Shown here one piece after another: positions 23,884 through 31,766 of a DNA stretch of 32,769 bases. Position 1 is the stretch's first letter, and each line of letters begins with the position of its first letter. The translations under genes and the position numbers were made by a program. A model generated the notes under the pieces. It saw only the letters and a list, made by a program, of their open reading frames with translations, was not told the DNA's origin and made no database searches. Location of the stretch: the NCBI GenBank assembly GCA_024277255.1, contig JAJRVQ010000152.1, positions 1 through 32,769 of the forward strand. The letters are read 5' to 3'. This DNA is from Acidobacteriota bacterium. GTDB taxonomy: Bacteria; Acidobacteriota; Thermoanaerobaculia; Multivoradales; SZUA-115.

Positions 23884-25669
23884 AGCGCAATTCCCCTCGG
23901 GGTGTCGCGGAGATCTCCACGACGGTAGTCAACGAGTACTCGCAGGTTCCTGGAGTGGCGTCGCAATTCCCCTCGGGGTGGCGCGGAGAGCTCCAGACCT
24001 AAATTCCACCCCGAAAGAGGACACTAGGGATTAACTGTCGCAATTCCCCTCGGGGTGTCGCAGAGATCTCCACCCTAGAGAAGGGCTGGGGTGGACGTGG
24101 CGACATTTTCGGCTGTCGCAATTCCCCTCGGGGTGTCGCGGAGATCTCCACGGTGTAATTGCCGCCGGCACCCTCGACCAGATCCACGGTCGCAATTCCC
24201 CTCGGGGTGTCGCGGAGATCTCCACCTCCGAGGCAGTGACAAGTTGGAGGAGTGGGAGGGAGAAACTGTCGCAATTCCCCTCGGGGTGTCGCGGAGATCT
24301 CCACCTCACAGAGGCAGAAGCAGCAACCGAGGTTCTTCAATTGTCGCAATTCCCCTCGGGGTGTCGCGGAGATCTCCACTGGTGAGATCCAAGAGGTCGG
24401 AATTGGTGCACTATATCGTCGCAATTCCCCTCGGGGTGTCGCGGAGATCTCCACCGTTTTGAGGTGACCATTGATTGGGCAACTAACGGCAACTGTCGCA
24501 ATTCCCCTCGGGGTGTCGCGGAGATCTCCACCGCGCGCGCCGCCCTGTCCGACACAACCGAGGAAGAGTTGTCGCAATTCCCCTCGGGGTGTCGCGGAGA
24601 TCTCCACGGCGGGCCCTCGACGAGGTATGGGACCCGAATGGTCTTGTCGCAATTCCCCTCGGGGTGTCGCGGAGATCTCCACAGTGTCGGTGAGAGAATT
24701 CGTTCTCTCGCGACACTCAGGTCGCAATTCCCCTCGGGGTGTCGCGGAGATCTCCACCATTGTCAAAGCGGTCAACCGAAAGCGGTCGAGCTGACGTCGC
24801 AATTCCCCTCGGGGTGTCGCGGAGATCTCCACATCTGCAGCTTGAGGTCATCGGAGCCTGCCAAACCAGGAGTCGCAATTCCCCTCGGGGTGTCGCGGAG
24901 ATCTCCACCCTAGCCACAGCGCGGGCGAGGCTAGGACGGCACTATGTCGCAATTCCCCTCGGGGTGTCGCGGAGATCTCCACTGATAGCTTGGCGCAAGA
25001 TTGGAATAGCTTCTCTCAATGTCGCAATTCCCCTCGGGGTGTCGCGGAGATCTCCACCTCTGAGACCCGCATGACCATGGGGAAGGTAAAGGAAGTGTCG
25101 CAATTCCCCTCGGGGTGTCGCGGAGATCTCCACACCCCGAGGTATTCGAGGCAGGGACGATGTCGGCGAGATGGTCGCAATTCCCCTCGGGGTGTCGCGG
25201 AGATCTCCACAGCGTGCAGCGTACACGCTCCACAAAATGTGTCAGCGGCGTCGCAATTCCCCTCGGGGTGTCGCGGAGATCTCCACAGCGCGACAGGTGG
25301 AAGAAGCCAGTAAGACGAAGAAGATTGTCGCAATTCCCCTCGGGGTGTCGCGGAGATCTCCACTGTGACCCTCTGACGATAGTAGCGCCATTTCTAAGCG
25401 TTGTCGCAATTCCCCTCGGGGTGTCGCGGAGATCTCCACTTCCGTCGATTTCTTCAGGCGAGGCACTCGGCTATATGGCTGTCGCAATTCCCCTCGGGGT
25501 GTCGCGGAGATCTCCACGAGGGACACATGTCCCTAAAGCAACTTGGTCGTTTTCTGTCGCAATTCCCCTCGGGGTGTCGCGGAGATCTCCACGTACGGCA
25601 GCTAAGCTAGACGCTCTTGTCACTGATAGACTGTCGCAATTCCCCTCGGGGTGTCGCGGAGATCTCCAC
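23884..25669 (-). CRISPR. CRISPR array, 24 repeats of 37 bp and 23 unique spacers
   Basis: On the plus strand the repeat begins GTCGCAATTCCCCTCGGGGT and ends CGGAGATCTCCAC (37 bp). Spacer lengths in order are 39, 40, 41, 37, 42, 38, 38, 40, 39, 38, 38, 38, 39, 37, 38, 39, 40, 39, 40, 39, 41, 38 and 40; no two spacers look alike. Repeats 4-24 are identical. Repeat 3 (24037-24073) has one change, repeat 2 (23960-23996) three, and repeat 1 (23884-23920) differs at its first two bases. Decay at the left marks the distal end, so the leader is expected right of 25669 and transcription on the minus strand, reading GTGGAGATCTCC first and GAATTGCGAC last. No cas1, cas2, effector or other cas gene is present in the window, so subtype cannot be assigned. 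Repeat and spacer sizes are compatible with several type I and type III systems. Confidence 0.97.
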
Positions 25670-26094
25670 AGCGGCCATTGTAGTCTATTGATTCTAAAGG
25701 ACTTAGGTGGCGTACCTGCATAACCTCCCCGCGGAGAGCCTCTAGAACGTGCATCGTCTCGGGTCCGCTTCTGGTCCTTTCTGAGATAAGTCACTGGGAA
25801 TAAAGAGTTTAGCGCCATTCTTGCAACCTGCATAACCGAGGGTGGTTTCGGGTAGGTTCGGCGGTTATGCAGGTTGAGGGCGGGTGGATCTGACGATAGC
25901 CATCGAGCTTGCGTAAGTGGCGTGCTTGCCGATGTTTAGGTGTCATTATCCGATTTGAGACGGGGGCCGGATCGCTCTTTCTTCTGCAAACGCTTGACCC
26001 CACAGCGAGCCCTCTGCCTACACTTCCCAGGCGCACCGGCGGATCCACTGCCGTGCGAATCTGGCCTTGCCACCCGCCAGAAAGGAGGAGGCCG
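25670..26094. other. Putative CRISPR leader side and non-coding region
   Basis: This stretch of about 425 bp follows the last intact repeat. The first 45 bp are AT-richer than the surroundings, as expected of a leader; read on the minus strand they contain TAGAAT and TACAAT, possible -10 elements. It also holds the ACCTGCATAACC repeats described separately and a possible promoter for the next gene (TTGACC at 25994-25999 and TACACT at 26019-26024, spacing 19). No convincing gene was found. Confidence 0.5.
25714..25875. repeat. ACCTGCATAACC repeats including a 14-bp inverted pair
   Basis: ACCTGCATAACC occurs at 25714-25725 and again within AACCTGCATAACCG at 25825-25838. The latter is perfectly inverted as CGGTTATGCAGGTT at 25862-25875, with a 23-nt interval. 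Such arms resemble recombinase core sites or transposon terminal repeats; no recombinase gene is nearby. Function is unknown. Confidence 0.6.
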
Positions 26095-26508
26095 ATGCAT
26101 CGTTTTGAAGAGGAAGAGCTTCTGCCCGAGGAGATCGACCGCATCCCGGATTGGGAACGAGTCGCCGTCTTCCGTGAAACCTTCCTGAGCCTGCTCCACC
26201 CCGAATGCGCGGCCGCCTTTCGGCGAGTCGGCGAGACGGTGTACAACTGGGCCATTGAAGACCAGTTCGCCTTCGGGCGCAGCGCGTGCAGCTGGATCGC
26301 CCGCGATCTCGGCGGGGCGGCGAGGGATCTGCGGTTTCTGGAGAGCCTCCTGGGGGATGTCGGCCGGTCGACCCAACTGAGCCATCTGGCGCCCGAGGAT
26401 GAGCCACGGGCGGTGGTTGCCGGTCGGGTCGCGGGCCAGGTGGGACTGGCCGCCGAGCGGCTCGAACGAGCCTTGCCGGGCCTGGAGCACCGAGGCCAGG
26501 TGGGGTGA
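26095..26508 (+). CDS. Hypothetical small acidic protein
   Basis: The protein is 137 residues from an ATG with a strong AAAGGAGGAG ribosome-binding site, which makes a real gene likely. It is mostly helical, acidic at the N-terminus (MHRFEEEELLPEEIDRIPDW) and free of signal peptide, membrane helix or known motif; FRETFLSLLHPECAAAFRRV and NWAIEDQFAFGRSACSWIAR are its most distinctive stretches. I do not recognise the family. It stands alone between the CRISPR leader side and a convergent membrane-protein gene; a small hairpin (CCTTCG, 4-nt loop, CGAAGG at 26569-26584) between them could terminate both. The frame extends upstream of 26095, but that part lacks coding character. Confidence 0.6.
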   Translation: MHRFEEEELLPEEIDRIPDWERVAVFRETFLSLLHPECAAAFRRVGETVYNWAIEDQFAFGRSACSWIARDLGGAARDLRFLESLLGDVGRSTQLSHLAPEDEPRAVVAGRVAGQVGLAAERLERALPGLEHRGQVG

Positions 26509-26666
26509 GTGGATGGGAGTTGGTGTGGGGTCACGAGTCTTGCCGGTGGTCGCGGATCGCCTTCGGCGCCTTCGCAATCGAAGGGCGTTGGCTCCGCCAA
26601 AGCGTTCTACCGACCAAGAACCCCAGAAGGCCAGAAAGGTTGAGAGAAAAGGAAGAATAGGGTGCG

Positions 26667-27152
26667 CTACTCCACCACCGGGAAGCCCACGAGTATGAAG
26701 ACAAGCCAATTGAACCCGACTAGCAGCGCAGTCAAGCTAGCCACTGCCCAGGGCAGAACAGCCATTCGAGCCGGAGCGCGGGGCCGTGCCACGGAAACGG
26801 AGAGCACCACCATCCCGACCACCACGACCAAAGCAAGGACAGCCTCGATCAGCGCGCCGAGCAGGTAGATCACAGAGAAAAAACCGAATCCCCACCACGC
26901 GATCAAGTGGAGAGATGCCTGTAGCGACCAGGCCAGAATCGGCACCACGTGATACGCAGGCGGCATTCTGGCCCAGCGCCCCACCACGAGCCAAACCGCA
27001 CAGAGCAGCCAGCAGGTCAAAAAGGATTCGCCGGGCTCCAGAAGACGTTCCCCACTCGCCAGCGACAGAACATAGTCCACCGCTCGCTCACGGGTGAAGG
27101 ACGGAAATGACCCATGGCTCATGGCCAGGATCAATGCCGGTAGGGTCCGCAT
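26667..27152 (-). CDS. Small polytopic membrane protein, function unknown
   Basis: The 161-residue protein has four hydrophobic segments (about 44-60, 66-84, 87-116 and 130-156; for example FLTCWLLCAVWLVVGRWA and IEAVLALVVVVGMVVLSVSV). The start ATG at 27152 has AAGGAGA 8 nt upstream; a start at 27197 would add 15 residues of poor quality. The pattern of helix, short basic loop and aromatic-rich helix resembles Yip1-like or similar small inner-membrane proteins, but I cannot name a family. It is transcribed towards the 137-residue hypothetical gene and away from the broken SEC-C gene. Confidence 0.65.
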   Translation of the reverse strand: MRTLPALILAMSHGSFPSFTRERAVDYVLSLASGERLLEPGESFLTCWLLCAVWLVVGRWARMPPAYHVVPILAWSLQASLHLIAWWGFGFFSVIYLLGALIEAVLALVVVVGMVVLSVSVARPRAPARMAVLPWAVASLTALLVGFNWLVFILVGFPVVE

Positions 27153-27461
27153 CAGAGGTTCTCCTTGGCTCCGGTCTCTGCCAGCAAACGCCAGCACGGG
27201 CCGAGAGATTATGGGCTTCCTCTATGTGACCCGATTGGAGCCCAAGTCGTTCCAAGCGAAGAACTGTGGTCGCCGACTGGGAGCCAGGCTACTCAGGGGA
27301 TGGAGTCGAAAGTTGAAGTGCAAGTCACTTCGGGCAACAGTGCCCCCCACTTGCCAGTCGCAACCTGTGGCTGACCCGGCAATTTTCTCTTCGCCCCTCG
27401 ACTTCGCGGCTCGCTCCTGGTAGAAACGCCCGTCCACGGCTGTACTGAATGGAGGTGCATC
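27153..27461. other. Divergent intergenic region
   Basis: About 309 bp between the divergent membrane-protein and SEC-C genes. The frames present are short and lack ribosome-binding sites. Promoters for both neighbours should lie here, but no hexamer pair stands out. Confidence 0.4.
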
Positions 27462-27676
27462 ATGCCAAACAAGAATCGATACGACGACCTCCCGAGCTTT
27501 CGAGCGCTCTAGTAAACGACGACGGGGATACCCCTCCGAGACCAGAGTCAAGAAGGGGCCACAAGTGGTCGGCGGCGAGCTCTTGCTGGAGGAGAAGCTC
27601 GGCCGCAACGACCTATGCCCCTGCGGATCAGGCCGACGCTTTCAAACGCTGTTGTCTGCGCGGTGGCCGGTTTTGA
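27462..27676 (+). pseudogene. Small SEC-C motif protein, two +1 frameshifts
   Basis: An ATG at 27462, preceded by GGAGGT, opens a frame reading [13 protein letters not shown] that hits a stop after 16 codons. Reading one base further on gives [19 protein letters not shown], then [20 protein letters not shown] and GSGRRF; a second one-base step gives [10 protein letters not shown] and a TGA at 27676. Spliced together this is a 70-residue protein with the complete SEC-C zinc-binding motif ([13 protein letters not shown]), like the C-terminus of SecA and many small stand-alone proteins. Each shift needs removal of one T from a GCTTTC (GCTTTCGAGCG and GCTTTCAAACG). Either the gene is a pseudogene or the shifts are sequence errors; programmed slippage is a remote option. 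Confidence 0.75.
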
Positions 27677-27723
27677 CGGGTCAACTCGTCACTACTACTT
27701 CCGCGAGTAGCTTCAGGTAGCTA

Positions 27724-27754
27724 GACACCAGCCGTGGCCGCCACGGCTGGTGTC
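27724..27754 (+). terminator. Hairpin after the SEC-C gene
   Basis: GACACCAGCCGTGG and CCACGGCTGGTGTC form a perfect 14-bp stem with a 3-nt loop, 47 bp after the SEC-C stop. No T-run follows on either strand. It is a likely bidirectional transcription end between this gene and the convergent DUF7674-like gene. Confidence 0.65.
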
Positions 27755-27895
27755 CTCCCCAACTCCAGTGGGCAGCGACATTCGCCGGAGCGCCGGTGAA
27801 GTGTCGGACAGGTGCGAGGTCGGGTCCGAGTCCCTACGACGGAAAAAGATCGTTCTGCTGAGCGAGCTGGCAGCGAGCCCTAAGCTCACGGGCGA

Positions 27896-28420
27896 TCACT
27901 CGTCCCCCAGATCTCGGAACTCCCCTTCGAGGATTCGTTTCAACTCTGGGCTCTCCACCTCGGCCAAGGCTTTCTTCGGATTGAAATCGGTCCAACGGCG
28001 CCAGAACTGCCACCAGCGCGGGCGATTCTGTTCTCGCGTCCACTCCGCGACCCTCCGCATTCCTTCGTCCACCTCGTCCCAGCTCACCAAGGTCCGAGGA
28101 CCAAGCCACTCTCTGAAGACTTGAAACCCGAACGGCCGATGGCTGGCGACGCTCTGCATGGTTTCGAGTAGCCCCAGAGCCACCAGGGTCTTAAGCTCAT
28201 TGTCATCCGTGCCGTACTGCGTTTCGACGAGACTGAACAGCGCTGGGAACTCGGCCGTCTTGCCCTGCTCGTAGCAATCGACCAGGTAGCTCGCCAGGTC
28301 CCCCATGGCGCTATAGAGGGGTGCATACTCCTCGTCGGACCACATCTCGACGAAGGCCTCCCATTGCGGACGAAATCCGGGAACAACTTCCACGATCTCT
28401 AGCATCAAGCTGGTATACAT
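27896..28420 (-). CDS. DUF7674-like cytoplasmic protein
   Basis: The 174-residue protein has no signal or membrane segment and is predicted largely helical. Its opening (IVEVVPGFRPQWEAFVEMW), the LYSAMGDLASYLVDCYEQGK segment, and FPALFSLVETQYGTDDNELK with LVALGLLETMQSV match the pattern I associate with the DUF7674 family, often found near defence or immunity-like genes. The molecular function is unknown. The ATG at 28420 has GGGAG 8 nt upstream; the GTG at 28426 is too close to it. The gene lies 73 bp downstream of hsdR on the same strand and may be co-transcribed with the restriction locus. Confidence 0.7.
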   Translation of the reverse strand: MYTSLMLEIVEVVPGFRPQWEAFVEMWSDEEYAPLYSAMGDLASYLVDCYEQGKTAEFPALFSLVETQYGTDDNELKTLVALGLLETMQSVASHRPFGFQVFREWLGPRTLVSWDEVDEGMRRVAEWTREQNRPRWWQFWRRWTDFNPKKALAEVESPELKRILEGEFRDLGDE

Positions 28421-28493
28421 TTTCACTTCTCCCTTGGCGGTTCGGTAGATTTCAGTCTAGCCGCCAGCCGAGTGCCAGGTACGCAGCCCCCCC

Positions 28494-31400
28494 CTACGAA
28501 GCCTTCTTCGCCGACAACAGATCGAACAACACCCGCCGGAAGCCTTCTTGCAGTTCTGGGCTGTTGAGATACTGCATCATCTGCTGCTGGTGGGCCTCGC
28601 TGCTGCTCATCACGGCTTCGTCCACGGCGGCAGGGAAGTCGCCGAGGAGGGCTTGCGCGGGGGAGTTGTTGGCGATTTGGAGCATCACTCGCTCGTTCTC
28701 GCGCACTTTGTCGCCGACGGTGTGGAAGAAGTTGATGAGGTCTCGGTCGGTGAGCCCTTCGGTGACGAAGAGGTCGTTGAGGCGGGCGATGATCTGGGAG
28801 AGCCACTCTTCTTCTTTGTCGCGGGGCTTGCCGGTGCCCAGGTCGCTGGCCGGGTGGAGGCCGGTTTCGGCGCCCTCTTTGACCAGTTTGAGGTCTTGCT
28901 GTTTGATCTTCGAGAGGCGGTAGTGGCTCAGTTCCACCGAGCTGAGGTCGATGGCGTCTTCCTCCGGCGCCGTTTCGCGCAGCAGCGGGGCGAGGTAGCG
29001 GGCGTAGAGGCTGAGTTGTTCGAGGTCGGGGCTTTCGAAGTCTACGATTTGGGACATGAACTCGTAGTAGCGGGTGAAGGAGGCCAGATCCGCCTTGAAC
29101 TGGCCAAGGGCTTCCAGGGCGCGTTTGGCCTCTTTCATCTCGGTTTCGGTGTTGGCGATGAAGGTCGCGTCGCCCAAGCTCTTGGCGTGGTCGAAGAGTT
29201 TCTTGTGCTTGTCGAAGTCGGCCTTGGCCTCCCGGTAGCGCTTGCGCCACCGATCCACCGCCGGCTGGCACACGGTGCCGATCGCCGCGCCGCTCTGGCT
29301 CTTCCTCTTGAGGAAGAACACCTCCGTGAAGCGAGTGACCTCGGCCCACTGGAAGATGCCGGTCGCGCGCAGTTTTTGGTCGAGATCCCAGATGAGGTTG
29401 GGGTCCGAGACATCGAGCAGCTTGGCGGTTTGGTAGTACTCCTGGAAGGCGGCCAGCACGTCGTCAGGATCGTTGCAGAAATCGAGAACGTAGGTTTCCT
29501 CTTTGCCCGCATACGTGCGATTGAGCCGCGAGAGGGTTTGCACGCAGTCGAGCCCGCCGAGCTTCTTGTCGACATACATGGCGCAGAGTTTGGGTTGATC
29601 GAAGCCGGTTTGGAACTTGTTGGCGACGATCATGAACTGGTAGCCGTCAGTATCGAAGGCCCGGCGTAGATCGCGCCCCTTGAGGCCGGGGTTCATGTTG
29701 GTTTCGGTGAAGGATTCGCCGAGCAGCGCTTCGCTGTGCGGGTCGCTGGCGCCGAAGGTGACTTCGCCCGAGAAGGCGACCATGGCGCGCAATCGGCTGT
29801 AGCTCTTCTTCGCGACGTACTTGTCAAACTCCAGTTTGAAACGCACCGCCTCTTTGCGCGAACCGGTCACCACCATCGCCTTGGCCTGGCCACCCAAAAG
29901 GTCCATCACCGTCTCTCTGAAATGCTCGACGATCACCATCACCTTCTGGGCGATGTTGTAGTCGTGCAGCCGCACCCACTGGCCGAGCTTCGCCCGCGCC
30001 TTCTTGCTGTCTACCTCGGTATCGGCGGCGGCGACCCTCTGGGCTAGGTTGTAGGCCACTTTGTAGCTGGTGTAGTTCCTGAGCACGTCGAGGATGTAGC
30101 CCTCCTCGATCGCCTGGCGCATGCTGTAGACATCGAAGGCCACCGGCTTGTTGCTCTTCGAGGGCGGCTCGTCCGGGTTGGGGGGCCGGCCGAAGAGTTC
30201 GAGCGTCTTGCTCTTCGGCGTCGCGGTGAAGGCGTAGTAGCTGAGGTTGGGCGTCGCGCCGCGAGCGGCGACGCTGGCGGCCAGCATCTCTTCGGCGCTG
30301 AGTTCCGGGCTCCGATCCTCGTCCTCACCCTGCTCCACCACCTCCTTGCTCAAGGCGGCTCTGAGGTCGCGGGCGGTCGAGCCCGACTGCGACGAGTGGG
30401 CCTCGTCGGCGATGATCGCGTAGCACCGCTCCTGAAGGCTGACGCTGTTCTCGATCGCCGCGAGAACGTGGGGGAAGGTTTGGATGGTCACGATCACAAT
30501 CGGCTGGCTCTGCTCCAGCGCGCGAGCCAGCTTCTCGGACTTGCTGCCCTGCCCCACCTCCCGATGGATGCGCCCCACCACCCCGTCTTGGTGCTCGATC
30601 TGGTGGATGGTCTCTTGCAACTGGTCGTCGAGCACCGTGCGGTCGGTGACCACGATGACCGAATGGAAGATCTTCTCGCCCCGCTCGTCGTGGAGGGCGG
30701 AGAGTTGGTGGGCGGCCCAGGCGATGGAGTTGGACTTGCCCGAGCCGGCGCTGTGCTGCACCAGATACTTGTGGCCCGGCCCTTCCTCGCGACTCTTCTC
30801 GACCAAACGCCGGACCAGATTCCACTGGTGGTAGCGGGGGAAGATCAGCTTTTCTTTCTTGCTCTTGCGCCCCTGCCAGTCTTCCTCGGTCTTGATCTCC
30901 AGGTGGATGAAGCGGCCGACGATCTGCAAGAGGTTGTCGCGCTGCAACACCTTCTTCCACAGGTAGTCGGTGGCGTAGCTGTCGAGATCCTTGGGCGGAT
31001 CATTGCCGGCGCCACCCTCTGCAGTGCCCTGATTGAAAGGGAGAAAGCGCGTCTCCTTTCCCTCCAGCCGGGTGGTCATGTAGCACTCGTATTGGCTGAC
31101 GGCGAAATGGACCAGCGCCCCCCGCTTGAAGGTCAACAAGGGCTCGGCCTGGTTAGTGGCGGGATCTTTCGGCAGGCGGGTCTTTCGGTATTGGTTCTTG
31201 GCGCTCTCCACCGCCTGTTTGAACTCGCTCTTGAGTTCCATCGTCACGATGGGGATGCCATTGAGAAAGAGCACCAGATCGATCCGCCACCGCTTCGCCT
31301 TGGTGCCGGTCGCCGCCAGGTGGGCTTGGGTGGCGTAGGGGCTGTAGACCAGCTCGGGGACGACACGCAGGATGTTGCCCTCGTAGCGAGCTTGCAGATC

Positions 31401-31766
31401 CGGGTTGAGGCCGTGGTCGGGTTTGAACTGGGCGAGCTTGAAGGAGACCGACTTGTCGCGCAGCGGGTGGCGCAGTACGCCGAGAGTGCCGAAGGTGCGC
31501 AGCCTCTTGTCGGAGGCGTGCGGATCGGCCTTGCCGAGCTGGGAGGCGAGCTTGTTGAGGAAGGCTTGCTCGGGGTCGTTCGGGTAGAGCTGTTTATACT
31601 TCTGCCATCTCTTGTCTTGAGTATTCTTGACGTAGGCGAGGCAGTCCTCGGAATAGAGCGCCCGTTTGCGGTCGTACTGAGACGACTCCCCGAGCTGCCA
31701 ACCGGCGGCGACCATTTGATCCACAATCTCTTGCTGGAAGGCGGCTTCGCTAGTGTCCGTGCTCAT
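28494..31766 (-). CDS. hsdR: Type I restriction endonuclease subunit R
   Basis: The 1,090-residue protein is the motor and nuclease subunit of a type I restriction-modification complex, which translocates and cleaves unmodified DNA. An N-terminal PD-(D/E)XK nuclease is visible: Asp163 in RIDLVLFLNGIPIV and Glu177-X-Lys179 in MELKS. A superfamily 2 helicase core follows with Walker A SAGSGKSNS (339-347), IVVTDRTVLDDQL, DEAH in IIADEAHSSQ (454-457), the TFTATPKS-like motif (YYAFTATPKSKTLE) and QTGFDQPKLCAMYVDKKLGG with LSRLNRTYAGKE. A C-terminal helical region contacts the methyltransferase. The gene appears intact. Its ATG overlaps the hsdS stop (ATGA at 31763-31766). Confidence 0.97.
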   Translation of the reverse strand: MSTDTSEAAFQQEIVDQMVAAGWQLGESSQYDRKRALYSEDCLAYVKNTQDKRWQKYKQLYPNDPEQAFLNKLASQLGKADPHASDKRLRTFGTLGVLRHPLRDKSVSFKLAQFKPDHGLNPDLQARYEGNILRVVPELVYSPYATQAHLAATGTKAKRWRIDLVLFLNGIPIVTMELKSEFKQAVESAKNQYRKTRLPKDPATNQAEPLLTFKRGALVHFAVSQYECYMTTRLEGKETRFLPFNQGTAEGGAGNDPPKDLDSYATDYLWKKVLQRDNLLQIVGRFIHLEIKTEEDWQGRKSKKEKLIFPRYHQWNLVRRLVEKSREEGPGHKYLVQHSAGSGKSNSIAWAAHQLSALHDERGEKIFHSVIVVTDRTVLDDQLQETIHQIEHQDGVVGRIHREVGQGSKSEKLARALEQSQPIVIVTIQTFPHVLAAIENSVSLQERCYAIIADEAHSSQSGSTARDLRAALSKEVVEQGEDEDRSPELSAEEMLAASVAARGATPNLSYYAFTATPKSKTLELFGRPPNPDEPPSKSNKPVAFDVYSMRQAIEEGYILDVLRNYTSYKVAYNLAQRVAAADTEVDSKKARAKLGQWVRLHDYNIAQKVMVIVEHFRETVMDLLGGQAKAMVVTGSRKEAVRFKLEFDKYVAKKSYSRLRAMVAFSGEVTFGASDPHSEALLGESFTETNMNPGLKGRDLRRAFDTDGYQFMIVANKFQTGFDQPKLCAMYVDKKLGGLDCVQTLSRLNRTYAGKEETYVLDFCNDPDDVLAAFQEYYQTAKLLDVSDPNLIWDLDQKLRATGIFQWAEVTRFTEVFFLKRKSQSGAAIGTVCQPAVDRWRKRYREAKADFDKHKKLFDHAKSLGDATFIANTETEMKEAKRALEALGQFKADLASFTRYYEFMSQIVDFESPDLEQLSLYARYLAPLLRETAPEEDAIDLSSVELSHYRLSKIKQQDLKLVKEGAETGLHPASDLGTGKPRDKEEEWLSQIIARLNDLFVTEGLTDRDLINFFHTVGDKVRENERVMLQIANNSPAQALLGDFPAAVDEAVMSSSEAHQQQMMQYLNSPELQEGFRRVLFDLLSAKKAS

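Noticed and set aside
23108..24034. Plus-strand frame of 308 residues overlapping repA
   Set aside because: It is an Arg/Pro/His-rich out-of-frame reading of C-rich repA codons that runs into the CRISPR array.
23884..25669. Reading the repeats as iterons of a RepA-dependent origin
   Set aside because: Iterons are shorter and evenly phased with similar intervening DNA; here 37-bp repeats are separated by unrelated sequences of 37-42 bp, which is the CRISPR pattern.
23999..25723. Several long open frames on both strands encoding repetitive peptides such as VEISATPRGELR or SQFPSGCRGDLH
   Set aside because: They are translations of the CRISPR repeat, which has no stop codon in any frame; the intervening residues are spacer sequence and there are no ribosome-binding sites.
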